The notes: generated from the letters alone by a model not told the origin. Counted from the first letter of the stretch, positions 1 to 7,655 are shown. The stretch is 36,317 bases of DNA from an uncultured Bacteroidota bacterium (GCA_937912115.1 CALDOI010000186.1:1-36317); one strand, 5' to 3'. Numbers and translations: made by a program.

Positions 1-47
1 CGAGTACACATTTTTAAATCAAAAAACTATAATTTCATTAACAATAA

Positions 48-254
48 GGAATTAAATTATACGGAGATATTGATCCCTATAAGAGAGCTGATGAATCTTT
101 TGAATTAGATTCCCTCACTTTGGTCGAATATAAAAAAATACTTTGCTGATACCCGACAGTTTGTAGAGTGGAAGATAATTATTTCAAATTTCATCCTAAA
201 AATAATGATCAAATTTCAGCATTAGGGCAAACACTTTATTTAGACAGCTTCTAA
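48..254 (+). pseudogene. Remnant of an unknown coding sequence with an internal stop
   Basis: A 68-codon plus-strand frame is open from just after a TAA at 45-47 to a TAA at 252-254, broken only by one TGA at 147-149. The translation looks like real protein, not random AT-rich DNA: it contains DIDPYKRADESFELDSLTL before the stop and YPTVCRVEDNYFKFHPKNN after it, with mixed polar and aromatic residues. No good start codon or recognised family was found. Other genes in the window use TGA as a stop (the Mo-enzyme gene ends in TGA), so recoding is unlikely. The best reading is the 3' part of a decayed gene. A small hairpin follows it. Confidence 0.4.
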
Positions 255-265
255 ACTGTTCTATT

Positions 266-287
266 AAGCTGTTTTATAGCTTTTTAC
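266..287 (+). terminator. Weak terminator-like hairpin
   Basis: A short stem AAGCT (266-270) / AGCTT (278-282) with a 7-nt loop runs into a T-rich tail. It sits 11 nt after the stop of the decayed frame at 48-254 and would fit as its old terminator. The stem is only five base pairs, so confidence is low. Confidence 0.25.
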
Positions 288-371
288 AAATTTCAAGATT
301 TCTCAAATCTCAATTTATTATGAGTTTAAATTAGACTTGTATCTATTTGTTTTACTGCTTATTATGAATTT

Positions 372-385
372 ATGATATATATCAC
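372..385. promoter_or_regulatory. Crp/Fnr-type operator upstream of the sulfur operon
   Basis: TGATATATATCA (373-384) is a perfect 12-bp palindrome. With one flanking base on each side it matches the Fnr consensus TTGAT-N4-ATCAA at 8 of 10 positions. It is also close to the Crp half site TCACA on its right arm. A further partial half site, TTGATTTAT, lies at 398-406. A similar near-palindrome occurs at 7548-7561, in the divergent gap between the Crp/Fnr gene and the flavoprotein operon. It lies about 180 nt upstream of the Mo-enzyme start codon, far for direct activation from the -7 candidates at 468-487, so looping, a more distal promoter or repression are all possible. Confidence 0.45.
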
Positions 386-467
386 AAAATTCTGTTGTTG
401 ATTTATAGTGTTTATTTCCAGCCTTTTACATTACCTCCCTACACAATGTTAAAAAGTAGTTTATTAG

Positions 468-487
468 TAAATTTGGGTATATTTTTG
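468..487 (+). promoter_or_regulatory. Candidate -7 elements for the Mo-enzyme operon
   Basis: TAAATTTG (468-475) and TATTTTTG (480-487) both match the Bacteroidota -7 consensus TAnnTTTG. No clear TTTG -33 box is found 17-23 nt upstream of either one, so choosing between them is not possible from sequence alone. Confidence 0.35.
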
Positions 488-494
488 CCGAAAT

Positions 495-518
495 TATATA
501 TGTAGATAATCATATATA
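495..518. repeat. Inverted repeat in the leader of the Mo-enzyme operon
   Basis: TATATATG (495-502) and CATATATA (511-518) form a perfect 8-bp inverted repeat with an 8-nt loop, between the candidate promoter and the start codon at 558. It could be a leader hairpin or an operator. The arms are all A/T except one pair, so chance is a real alternative. Confidence 0.3.
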
Positions 519-557
519 TAGATTTAATAGCTTTTAAAGCAAAATAAATAAGGTTTG

Positions 558-2804
558 ATGAAAACAAGAAGGGATTTTATTAAAGTTTCAGCGGCTGGCG
601 CAGGAGTAGCAGCATTAGGGCTTAGCGCCTTAAACTGGAACGGAGTTAACAAGGCTCAGGCATCAAATTCACAATATCCCGTCAGCGACGAAGAGATGAC
701 TTCATTTCCCACATACTGCGAAGTTTGTTTTTGGAAATGTGCCGGATGGACATATGTTGATAAAAACAACAATATTAGAAAAATCATAGGTAACAAAGAG
801 GATCCACATTGTAATGGAAGACTTTGTCCGCGTGGTACTGGTGGGGTTGGTATGTATACTGATAACGATAGGTTAAAAACACCTCTTATCAGAGAGACTG
901 TAGACGGCAAACAAGGGTTTAGAAAAGCTTCATGGAGTGAGGCACTTGATCTGGTAGCTTCAAAAATGAAAGGTGTTGCGGATAGTTATGGACCTGAGTC
1001 ATTTGCTCTATTTAATCACGGAGCACCAGGAGCGCATTTTAAACACCTACTTCACGCCTATGGTTCAGATAATGAAGGTGAACCAGCATGGGCACAATGT
1101 CGTGGACCACGTGAAGTTGGATTTTCAGCAACTTTTGGCAGCTGGATAGGATCTCCCGAACCAACAGATATTAGAGATACTGATTGCCTCGTATTAATAG
1201 GATCCCACATTGGTGAAAATATGCATAACGGACAGGTTCAGGAAGTTTCAACAATTATTGATCGTGGTGCTACAATAATCACTGTTGACCCACGACTTAG
1301 CACAATTGCCAGCAAATCGAAATACTGGCTTCCAATTAAACCGGCAACCGACTTAGCATTATTACTTTCGTGGATACATGTACTTATTTATGAAGGTATC
1401 TACGACAAGAATTATGTAGAACAATACACAATGGGATTTGATCAACTCAAAGAACATGTAAAAAATATGACACCCGAATGGGCTTATGGTATTACTACCA
1501 TTCAACCTGATGTAATAAGAAAAACTGCTCGTGAAATGGCCAATGCTTCACCTTCAGTTATTGTACATCCGGGACGACATGTTGTTTGGTACGGCGATGA
1601 TAGCCAACGTGAAAGAGCAATAGCTATTCTAAATGCCCTACTTGGGTCATGGGGAAAACGTGGTGGTTTTTATTTTAAAGAAGCAGTATCTGTCCCAAAA
1701 TATCCACACCCAAAATATCCTCATCCACATTGGAGCTGGAAAGACAATTTAGATGGAAAGTATCCACTTTCAGCAATGGGAATAACTACTGAGTTGCTTA
1801 AAGCTTCTATTCCCGAATACGAATACAAACACCAAATAAAAGCATGGCTAGTGGCAGGTACAAACCTACCTTTAACTATTCCTGACAAAGAGCTTTTTCA
1901 AACTGCAGTTCAGTCAATCGAATTTTTAGCAGTTGTTGATACAATGCCAATGGATATAACAGCCTATGCTGATGTTATACTTCCAGAATGCACCTATTTA
2001 GAAAGATATGACACAATACGGTCAGCACCTCATCGTGAGCCAAATATTGCACTTCGAATGCCAGCAGTTGAACCAAAATATGAAACAAAACCTTCATGGT
2101 GGATTGCAAAGCAGCTAGGCGAGAGACTTGGGTTAGGATCGTATTTCGATTATGATGATTATGAAGAAGTATTAGACTGGCAATTGAAAAAGCTAGGTAC
2201 TTCACTGGAAGAAATGCAAAAGATAGGTATAAAAAAATTCGACCGTAAATCGGGACCATTATACCTTGGCGAAGGTGAAGAATACTCCTTTAATACTAAT
2301 ACAGGCAAAATTGAACTTTATTCTACCGAGTTTGAAGATCATGGATTTGATCCTATGCCAAAATTTACGGAACATCCTCAACCTGAAGATGGTTTCTACC
2401 GGTTAATATATGGCCGAGCACCAATGCATACCTTCTCACGTACATCTAACAATCCAAACTTGTATGATCTTATGAACGAGAATGCAGTATGGGTAAATCC
2501 AAAGGTTGCCGAACTGTGGGATCTTAAAAAGGGTCAGGAAATTTGGTTACAAAACCAGGATGGAGTAGTATCTACTTTTCCTATTAAAGTAAGAATTACA
2601 GAAAGAATAAGATGGGATTCGATTTATATGGTTCATGGTTTTGGGCATACAAACAAAAAGCTAACTCGTACATATGGACGAGGTGCCAGTGACTCAGAAT
2701 TAATTACAAATATAATGACCGACCCAATGATGGGAGGTACAGGAATGAGAGGAAATTTTGTTACGTTTTTAACAACTGACCCAGGAAAGGAGGATGACGT
2801 ATGA
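558..2804 (+). CDS. Molybdopterin oxidoreductase catalytic subunit, polysulfide/thiosulfate reductase type (PsrA/PhsA family)
   Basis: This 748-aa protein is the catalytic subunit of a periplasmic Mo-bisMGD enzyme of the DMSO-reductase superfamily. A Tat signal (RRDFIK from residue 4, then a small hydrophobic stretch to about residue 24) indicates folded export. Cys54, Cys57, Cys61 and Cys90 form the N-terminal [4Fe-4S] site before LCPRG. Cys181 in WAQCRGP sits where the Mo ligand is expected. Length and the following ferredoxin and NrfD genes fit PsrABC/PhsABC. ATG at 558 is chosen over the in-frame TTG at 555 because it begins a normal Tat n-region (MKTRRDF). The stop overlaps the start of the next gene (ATGA). 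Substrate (polysulfide, thiosulfate, tetrathionate, or an oxidation run in reverse) cannot be fixed from sequence, but neighbours point to sulfur rather than arsenate or nitrate. Confidence 0.88.
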   Translation: MKTRRDFIKVSAAGAGVAALGLSALNWNGVNKAQASNSQYPVSDEEMTSFPTYCEVCFWKCAGWTYVDKNNNIRKIIGNKEDPHCNGRLCPRGTGGVGMYTDNDRLKTPLIRETVDGKQGFRKASWSEALDLVASKMKGVADSYGPESFALFNHGAPGAHFKHLLHAYGSDNEGEPAWAQCRGPREVGFSATFGSWIGSPEPTDIRDTDCLVLIGSHIGENMHNGQVQEVSTIIDRGATIITVDPRLSTIASKSKYWLPIKPATDLALLLSWIHVLIYEGIYDKNYVEQYTMGFDQLKEHVKNMTPEWAYGITTIQPDVIRKTAREMANASPSVIVHPGRHVVWYGDDSQRERAIAILNALLGSWGKRGGFYFKEAVSVPKYPHPKYPHPHWSWKDNLDGKYPLSAMGITTELLKASIPEYEYKHQIKAWLVAGTNLPLTIPDKELFQTAVQSIEFLAVVDTMPMDITAYADVILPECTYLERYDTIRSAPHREPNIALRMPAVEPKYETKPSWWIAKQLGERLGLGSYFDYDDYEEVLDWQLKKLGTSLEEMQKIGIKKFDRKSGPLYLGEGEEYSFNTNTGKIELYSTEFEDHGFDPMPKFTEHPQPEDGFYRLIYGRAPMHTFSRTSNNPNLYDLMNENAVWVNPKVAELWDLKKGQEIWLQNQDGVVSTFPIKVRITERIRWDSIYMVHGFGHTNKKLTRTYGRGASDSELITNIMTDPMMGGTGMRGNFVTFLTTDPGKEDDV

Positions 2805-3334
2805 GATACGGAATGGCTATCGACACAGCAAAATGTGTAGGATGTGGCGACTGTGTAGTTGCCTGTCAAACAGAAAATAACGTCCCTAACGGATATTGTC
2901 GCGATTGGGTAGTTGAAAACGTTAATGGCAGTTATCCTAATGTGGAAATTGAATTACGCTCCGAACGTTGTAATCATTGCGAAAACTCACCATGTGTAAG
3001 ATGTTGCCCAACGGGAGCAAGTCATATAGTTGAGGGTGGAATAGTTATGGTTACACACAATGAGTGTATTGGATGTGGTGCCTGTATTGAATCATGCCCT
3101 TACGACGCAAGATACTCGCATCCTGATGGATACGTTGACAAATGCACATTCTGCCAACACCGTTTGGAAAAAGGACTGAATACAGCATGTGTTGATGTAT
3201 GTCCTACATCATGTTTACATTTTGGCGACTTGGAAGATCCATTTAGTGATGTTTCTCTGGCTCTAAAAAACAGAACATGGAAAGTGTTAGCACCTGAAGC
3301 AGGAACAAAACCTCAATTATTTTTTCTTACTTAA
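2801..3334 (+). CDS. 4Fe-4S ferredoxin subunit of the PsrABC-type complex
   Basis: This 177-aa electron-transfer subunit links the Mo subunit to the membrane subunit. Sixteen cysteines form four cubane sites: Cys12/15/18/22, Cys57/60/65/69, Cys89/92/95/99 and Cys115/118/130/134. The pattern is that of PsrB, PhsB and DmsB-type subunits. There is no signal peptide, as expected for a subunit exported as a passenger of the Tat-bearing partner. Its ATG overlaps the upstream stop by four bases, indicating translational coupling. The membrane subunit starts 12 nt after its stop. Confidence 0.9.
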   Translation: MRYGMAIDTAKCVGCGDCVVACQTENNVPNGYCRDWVVENVNGSYPNVEIELRSERCNHCENSPCVRCCPTGASHIVEGGIVMVTHNECIGCGACIESCPYDARYSHPDGYVDKCTFCQHRLEKGLNTACVDVCPTSCLHFGDLEDPFSDVSLALKNRTWKVLAPEAGTKPQLFFLT

Positions 3335-3346
3335 TCAAGTATAGAT

Positions 3347-4288
3347 ATGAAAGAAGAATTATTTATTAGCGGACGTAATATTCCAAATATAGACCCTTTT
3401 CTTAACATTTGGCATTGGGAAATACCGGTATATTTATACCTTGGTGGTGTTTCGGCAGGAATTATGTTTTTTGCTGGTCTATTTACAATACTTGGAAAAG
3501 AAAAAGAGATGCCAACCACAGTAAAATGGGCAACATTCCTGGTTCCGGTGGCATTGGTTTTGGGGTTATTTGCCCTTTTCTTAGACCTTAAACATCAACT
3601 CTTTTTCTGGAGATTGTATACAACTATTCGTATTGAATCACCCATGTCGTGGGGTGCCTGGACATTAATGTTCATTACCCCTCTTTCAATGTTATGGGCA
3701 GCTTCATATATAAAAGAATTAATTCCCGGCTGGAAATGGAAAATAAAATTTGTTGATCAAATTGAAGATCTTGTTATTAAGAACCGAAAACCACTAGCAT
3801 GGGCAATGATGGCTTTAGCTGTAATATTGGGTGTTTACACAGGAATACTATTGTCAGCATTTAACGCACGCCCGCTTTGGAATACCAGTATTCTGGGACC
3901 TTTATTTTTAGTATCAGGATTATCAACCGGTTTGGCAGCAATAATTTGGATGTCGAAAAGTCATTTTGAGCGCTCAGTACTTACCAAGATTGACATTGTT
4001 CTAATAGGTGTTGAACTATTTTTAATAGTTCACCTTTTCATGGGATTCTTAGCAGGATCGGCAGTAAAAATTGAAGCCGCCGAACTATTCCTTGGTGGAG
4101 AATTTACAACCGCTTTTTGGGGGTTTGTAGTTATCCTCGGTTTAATTATTCCAGTTATACTTGAAATTCTCGAGTTAAGAGGTTTTAAAATTCCAATATG
4201 GATTCCTTCTCTCTTAGTGCTCTTTGGCGGATTGATATTCCGCTTTATAATGGTTGAAGCCGGACAAATAACCAGGTTCTTATATTGA
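3347..4288 (+). CDS. NrfD/PsrC-type membrane subunit
   Basis: This 313-aa integral membrane protein has about eight predicted hydrophobic helices, the usual NrfD/PsrC layout. The N-terminal WHWEIPVYLYLGGVSAG segment matches the family's first-helix signature. It anchors the Mo and ferredoxin subunits to the periplasmic face and exchanges electrons with quinone. It has no heme-ligand pattern of a cytochrome b anchor. It is the third gene of the operon and is followed by the sulfur-transport genes after 21 nt. Confidence 0.88.
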   Translation: MKEELFISGRNIPNIDPFLNIWHWEIPVYLYLGGVSAGIMFFAGLFTILGKEKEMPTTVKWATFLVPVALVLGLFALFLDLKHQLFFWRLYTTIRIESPMSWGAWTLMFITPLSMLWAASYIKELIPGWKWKIKFVDQIEDLVIKNRKPLAWAMMALAVILGVYTGILLSAFNARPLWNTSILGPLFLVSGLSTGLAAIIWMSKSHFERSVLTKIDIVLIGVELFLIVHLFMGFLAGSAVKIEAAELFLGGEFTTAFWGFVVILGLIIPVILEILELRGFKIPIWIPSLLVLFGGLIFRFIMVEAGQITRFLY

Positions 4289-4309
4289 TAATTATAAACT
4301 AATCATAAA

Positions 4310-4846
4310 ATGGACTCAATAACTAAAGAAAAACATATACCAAAGTATATAAACCCATACTTTGGCGGAGTGTTATTAGGCATCTTAATTTTATTTACCT
4401 TTTACATTACCGGACGAGGATTAGGAGCAAGTGGCGCCATTAAAAGTGCTGTTGTAACTACTGTTGACAAAGTAGCCCCAACACATACCGAATCACACAC
4501 TTTTTATAGTAAGTTTATCTCACGTGATAACTCTCCTATGTCGAGCTGGCTTGTTTTTGAGTCAATTGGTGTTCTACTTGGCGGATTATTATCGGGAGCT
4601 CTTTTTGGTCGTATTAAAAAACTTCGAGTTGAACATTCTCCAAAAATCACAAAAAAAACCAGGTTGATTGCTGCTGCAATAGGTGGTATCCTTTTCGGAT
4701 TTGGAAGCCAGTTTGGACGCGGATGTACAAGTGGTGCCGCACTAAGCGGAACAGCATCGTCTTCCTTTGGAGGACTAATAGTAATGCTGTTTTTATTTGG
4801 CACCGGATATGCCGTTGCCTATTTTTTTAGAAAATTATGGATTTAA
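4310..4846 (+). CDS. YeeE/YedE-family sulfur transport protein, first half
   Basis: This 178-aa membrane protein belongs to the YeeE/YedE (sulfur transport, DUF395) family. The family motif appears as FGRGCTSGAALSG with Cys139. In YeeE, a thiosulfate importer, conserved cysteines in such motifs relay the substrate through the membrane. The protein carries about half of a full-length YeeE. The next gene supplies the other half, so the two likely form a heteromeric transporter of the PmpA/PmpB type. An extracytoplasmic loop of about 40 residues follows the first helix. Co-transcription with the Mo enzyme suggests import of thiosulfate or a related sulfur species, which is inference. Confidence 0.82.
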   Translation: MDSITKEKHIPKYINPYFGGVLLGILILFTFYITGRGLGASGAIKSAVVTTVDKVAPTHTESHTFYSKFISRDNSPMSSWLVFESIGVLLGGLLSGALFGRIKKLRVEHSPKITKKTRLIAAAIGGILFGFGSQFGRGCTSGAALSGTASSSFGGLIVMLFLFGTGYAVAYFFRKLWI

Positions 4847-4860
4847 TAAATTAAAATATT

Positions 4861-5466
4861 ATGGGACCATTAATTCCTTTAGGACAAATTTCGAGTGGAT
4901 GGGATTTCATCATCGCTTTGATTATAGGTATTGCTTTTGGATTTATTCTTGAAGCTTCGGGCTTTTCTTCTTCGAGAAACATTACAGGTGTTTTTTATGG
5001 ATATAACTTTGTTGTATTAAGATTCTTTTTCACTGCAGTTATAGTTGCAATGATCGGGCTGGAATATTTCGATTATATGGGTTGGATTGACCTTAATATG
5101 ATTTACATACTCCCGACTTATCTAAGCCCTATGATAGTTGGAGCAATAATAATGGGTGTAGGTTTTATCATTGGTGGTTTTTGTCCGGGAACAAGTTATA
5201 CTGCAATAGCCATTGGCAAACTTGATGCTATTGTATTTACATTGGGATTGTTTTTAGGAATTTTTATTTTTTCAGAAATCTTTCCATATATTGAGGATTT
5301 TTATTACAGTGGTAATATGGGTAATATTACTATTAGTGAAGTACTTGGAATATCAAATAAACTATTTACCTTTATCTTTGTGATCATAGCAGTAATTGCA
5401 TTTTATGTAACCTGGCTGATTGAAAAGAAAGTAAGAAAAACCATCAACCCATATAAATTTGAGTAG
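4861..5466 (+). CDS. YeeE/YedE-family sulfur transport protein, second half
   Basis: This 201-aa membrane protein is the partner of the preceding gene, starting 14 nt after it. It carries the complementary YeeE/YedE motif IGGFCPGTSYTAIA with Cys108, and an N-terminal segment FGFILEASGFSSSRN typical of the family. A hydrophobic C-terminal helix ends in a basic cytoplasmic tail (EKKVRK). The following rhodanese-like gene starts 2 nt after its stop, which indicates tight coupling of transport and sulfur handling. Confidence 0.82.
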   Translation: MGPLIPLGQISSGWDFIIALIIGIAFGFILEASGFSSSRNITGVFYGYNFVVLRFFFTAVIVAMIGLEYFDYMGWIDLNMIYILPTYLSPMIVGAIIMGVGFIIGGFCPGTSYTAIAIGKLDAIVFTLGLFLGIFIFSEIFPYIEDFYYSGNMGNITISEVLGISNKLFTFIFVIIAVIAFYVTWLIEKKVRKTINPYKFE

Positions 5467-5468
5467 CC

Positions 5469-6080
5469 ATGAATAAGAATTATTTTATATTATTCGGTTT
5501 ATTGATTGTTCTTTCTGGAGGACTACTATTTCTTCCTGAAAAAACTAATTATGTTCAACAAAGTCCCGAAAGCCTAATGTGGGATATCGTACAACCAACC
5601 AGGTATATTAGTACCGATCAAGTCGCGAAATTAATAATAGAGAAAGATCCATTATTTCAGTTAGTAGACGTTCGTCCGGATTACGATTTTGAAGCATTCT
5701 CATTACCAAATTCATTTAATATACCCATTGATAGCATCCTCACTGATGAGGCAAATGATATATTTAACATCGAAGATGTGAATACTATTTTCTTATCAGA
5801 TGACGATATAAAAGCTGATCAGGCATGGGTTATAGCAAAAAGAATGGGCTACAAAAGTGTTTATGTTATGAAAGGCGGCCTTAATTGTTGGATACGCACA
5901 ATTATTCAACCACAAAAACCTTCCGAATCTGCTCCTATAACAGAATTCGAGCTTTATAATTTCCGAAAAGGTGCCAGCATATATTTTACTGGTGCTGAAT
6001 TATCAACCAATTCGGATATAAAGCAAGAGGTAAGTATTACACGAAAGAAAAAAGAAACTGTTGCTGAAGGCGGATGTTAA
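5469..6080 (+). CDS. Membrane-anchored rhodanese-fold protein lacking the catalytic cysteine, C-terminal TVAEGGC tail
   Basis: This 203-aa protein has an N-terminal hydrophobic anchor (residues 6-23), so the rest is predicted to lie in the periplasm. Residues 46-145 look like a rhodanese domain: LVDVRPDYDFEAFSLPNSFNIP (66-86), the IFLSDDD loop (107-113) and the final GGLNCW (136-141). In active rhodaneses the loop begins with the persulfide-carrying Cys. Here it is SDDDIKA, so classical activity should be absent. Cys140 and the C-terminal residue Cys203 remain. The tail SITRKKKETVAEGGC is basic and flexible and closely matches the tail of the next gene. A role in binding or handing over sulfane sulfur is inferred. 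Confidence 0.75.
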   Translation: MNKNYFILFGLLIVLSGGLLFLPEKTNYVQQSPESLMWDIVQPTRYISTDQVAKLIIEKDPLFQLVDVRPDYDFEAFSLPNSFNIPIDSILTDEANDIFNIEDVNTIFLSDDDIKADQAWVIAKRMGYKSVYVMKGGLNCWIRTIIQPQKPSESAPITEFELYNFRKGASIYFTGAELSTNSDIKQEVSITRKKKETVAEGGC

Positions 6081-6104
6081 TCAATAATCCATAATCTATT
6101 AATC

Positions 6105-6743
6105 ATGCATGTACACGAGATAAATCCAAAAAAAACCTTAATAACATTAACTATTTTCGTAATAGTAATAATTGTTGGTTTGTTAACAATAACAAATCCC
6201 AGGCTTGAATATAAACTTACACCTAATGAAACAGTTGAATTAGTTGTATGGGACGATAGTTATGTATTTCCATACGAACTTGAAGACGTAATAGTGGGAG
6301 CGGTTGATACTGTTATCCTTATTGATATTAGAAACACGTTTGACTTTAGTAGAGGGCATATTCCAGGAGCTGAAAATATAAGTGCCGTTGAACTTCTAAG
6401 TGAGGACAATATCAAACGATTAAAAAAGCTACAGAAAGAAGGAATTTGTGTTTTAATTTATGGGGAAACACAACTTCAGGCCAATGGCCCATGGATGGTG
6501 TTCAGGCAGCTGGGCTTTAGCAATGTTAAATCTTTGATGGGTGGTTATCAATATTATGCATTGTGGAAAGACAACCTTGCCGACTCATATGGCGATGATG
6601 GATACTTACTTGGTGCCGCTGACTTCGATTATTCAGATATAGCTTCAAATGTTAATATTGATGAAAATGAAGGTGATTCAGAAAAAACATCAATAACGGT
6701 TAATAGGCGCAAGAAGTCGACCGTTGCTGAGGGTGGTTGTTAG
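6105..6743 (+). CDS. Second membrane-anchored rhodanese-fold protein lacking the catalytic cysteine, C-terminal TVAEGGC tail
   Basis: This 212-aa paralogue of the preceding protein has an N-terminal anchor (about residues 11-30) and a rhodanese-like domain with ILIDIRNTFDFSRGHIPGAENI (71-92). The loop after the central strand is IYGETQLQ (118-125), again with no Cys in the active-site position. Its only cysteines are Cys115, just before the loop in the strand, and Cys212, the last residue. The tail (RRKKSTVAEGGC) is nearly identical to that of its partner, although the domains have diverged widely, which suggests selection on the tail. It is the last gene of the operon; a terminator follows within 25 nt. 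Confidence 0.75.
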   Translation: MHVHEINPKKTLITLTIFVIVIIVGLLTITNPRLEYKLTPNETVELVVWDDSYVFPYELEDVIVGAVDTVILIDIRNTFDFSRGHIPGAENISAVELLSEDNIKRLKKLQKEGICVLIYGETQLQANGPWMVFRQLGFSNVKSLMGGYQYYALWKDNLADSYGDDGYLLGAADFDYSDIASNVNIDENEGDSEKTSITVNRRKKSTVAEGGC

Positions 6744-6763
6744 AAAATAATAATTAGATAGAA

Positions 6764-6796
6764 TTAAAGGGAATGCCAATGTGTTCCCTTTTTTTG
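6764..6796 (+). terminator. Rho-independent terminator of the Mo-enzyme/rhodanese operon
   Basis: AAAGGGAA (6766-6773) pairs perfectly with TTCCCTTT (6784-6791), followed by a run of T. The A-rich 5' flank means it could also serve the convergent Crp/Fnr gene, whose stop is at 6825. Confidence 0.8.
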
Positions 6797-6824
6797 TGAT
6801 CTCAAAAGTTTTCGGTAATAAGGA

Positions 6825-7520
6825 TCAACCCGTTTTAGAAATACTCTGCATTCTATCATAATCAAGAATAGTAATAATCTTACCATCCATTGAAATTATA
6901 CCATCTTTTCTAAATTCCGACAATGTACGGATAGTATTTTCGGTTGTCATTGAAATTAGTTCACCTATTTCACGGCGGGTAATTGGTAAACGGAATTCAC
7001 GACCATGATAAATTCTATCGGCTAAAAACAACAAAAAATATGCAATCCTACCCTTCACTTGTCTTTGTCTGATCTCAAATTGACTTTCAATAATATCATC
7101 TGATACATTACTCATTCTATTTAATACTCGTAATGCGAATGCACTGTTCGAAACAATTACTTTTTGCAAGGATTGAAGTTCAACTTCGCATACCTTGGTT
7201 TCTTCAATAGCAGTTATTGAATACTTGTACACCGAATTAGAAAAAATGCTAAGCAAACTAATAAAATCACCTGGTTTATTAATACTTAGGATGTGATCCT
7301 TACCACTTTTGTTTGTTTTGTAAAGCTTAATAAGTCCACTTCTCAGGTATAAAAAGGAATTAATTGGGTCACCTTCTTTCCTTATTATTTCACCTCTACT
7401 GTAGATGTGTTCAGTTCTGGAATTATTCACTTCCTGATATTCCTTATCATTAAGAGAATCGAAAAGAAGTTTCTTGTAAATGCAATAATTACATGATTCA
7501 ATCTCGTTACTTGTTTTCAT
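6825..7520 (-). CDS. Crp/Fnr-family transcriptional regulator
   Basis: This 231-aa protein has a cyclic-nucleotide-binding-type beta-barrel (about 20-135), a long dimer helix (about 125-155) and a C-terminal winged helix (160-225). The recognition helix, around MTTENTIRTLSEF (191-203), has Glu194 and Arg198 at the positions that contact the TGA core in Fnr/Crp; the Fnr Ser between them is Ile197. Three cysteines (Cys10, Cys13, Cys111) stand out: an N-terminal CxxC plus one near the place of the fourth Fnr cluster ligand. That could support redox or persulfide sensing but is one ligand short of the Fnr cluster. The gene is convergent to the Mo-enzyme operon and divergent from the flavoprotein operon. 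The palindrome at 7548-7561, 28 nt before its start, is a likely auto-operator. Confidence 0.88.
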   Translation of the reverse strand: MKTSNEIESCNYCIYKKLLFDSLNDKEYQEVNNSRTEHIYSRGEIIRKEGDPINSFLYLRSGLIKLYKTNKSGKDHILSINKPGDFISLLSIFSNSVYKYSITAIEETKVCEVELQSLQKVIVSNSAFALRVLNRMSNVSDDIIESQFEIRQRQVKGRIAYFLLFLADRIYHGREFRLPITRREIGELISMTTENTIRTLSEFRKDGIISMDGKIITILDYDRMQSISKTG

Positions 7521-7547
7521 TCTAAATTACCGTTTTTACAACTTTTC

Positions 7548-7561
7548 ATGATTTATGTCAT
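7548..7561. promoter_or_regulatory. Crp/Fnr-type operator between the regulator and the flavoprotein operon
   Basis: ATGATTTATGTCAT is a near-palindrome of the form ATGAY-N4-RTCAT. It resembles the operator-like site at 372-385 (same TGAT left half, ATCA versus GTCA on the right). It lies 28 nt from the start codon of the regulator and about 12 nt upstream of the -33-like box of the divergent flavoprotein promoter, a placement suited to control of both genes. Confidence 0.5.
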
Positions 7562-7572
7562 ACTATCAATTC

Positions 7573-7602
7573 TTTATATCTAGGTTTATAGATATAACTT
7601 TG
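7573..7602 (+). promoter_or_regulatory. Promoter of the SQR-like/DUF1641/TusE/DsrE2 operon
   Basis: TAACTTTG (7595-7602) matches the Bacteroidota -7 consensus TAnnTTTG. A near-consensus -33 box TTTA (7573-7576) lies 18 nt upstream. The predicted start of transcription is about 45 nt before the ATG at 7656. Confidence 0.5.
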
Positions 7603-7655
7603 CCTGCTCAAAGATATTGAATTTAAACGTGTAATAATATATTAATATAAAATTA

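Noticed and set aside
147-149. In-frame TGA as selenocysteine or recoded tryptophan
   Set aside because: Only one such codon, no supporting element seen, and TGA is used as a normal stop at 2802-2804.
555-557. TTG start for the Mo enzyme
   Set aside because: The ATG three bases later gives the normal Tat n-region and is preferred.
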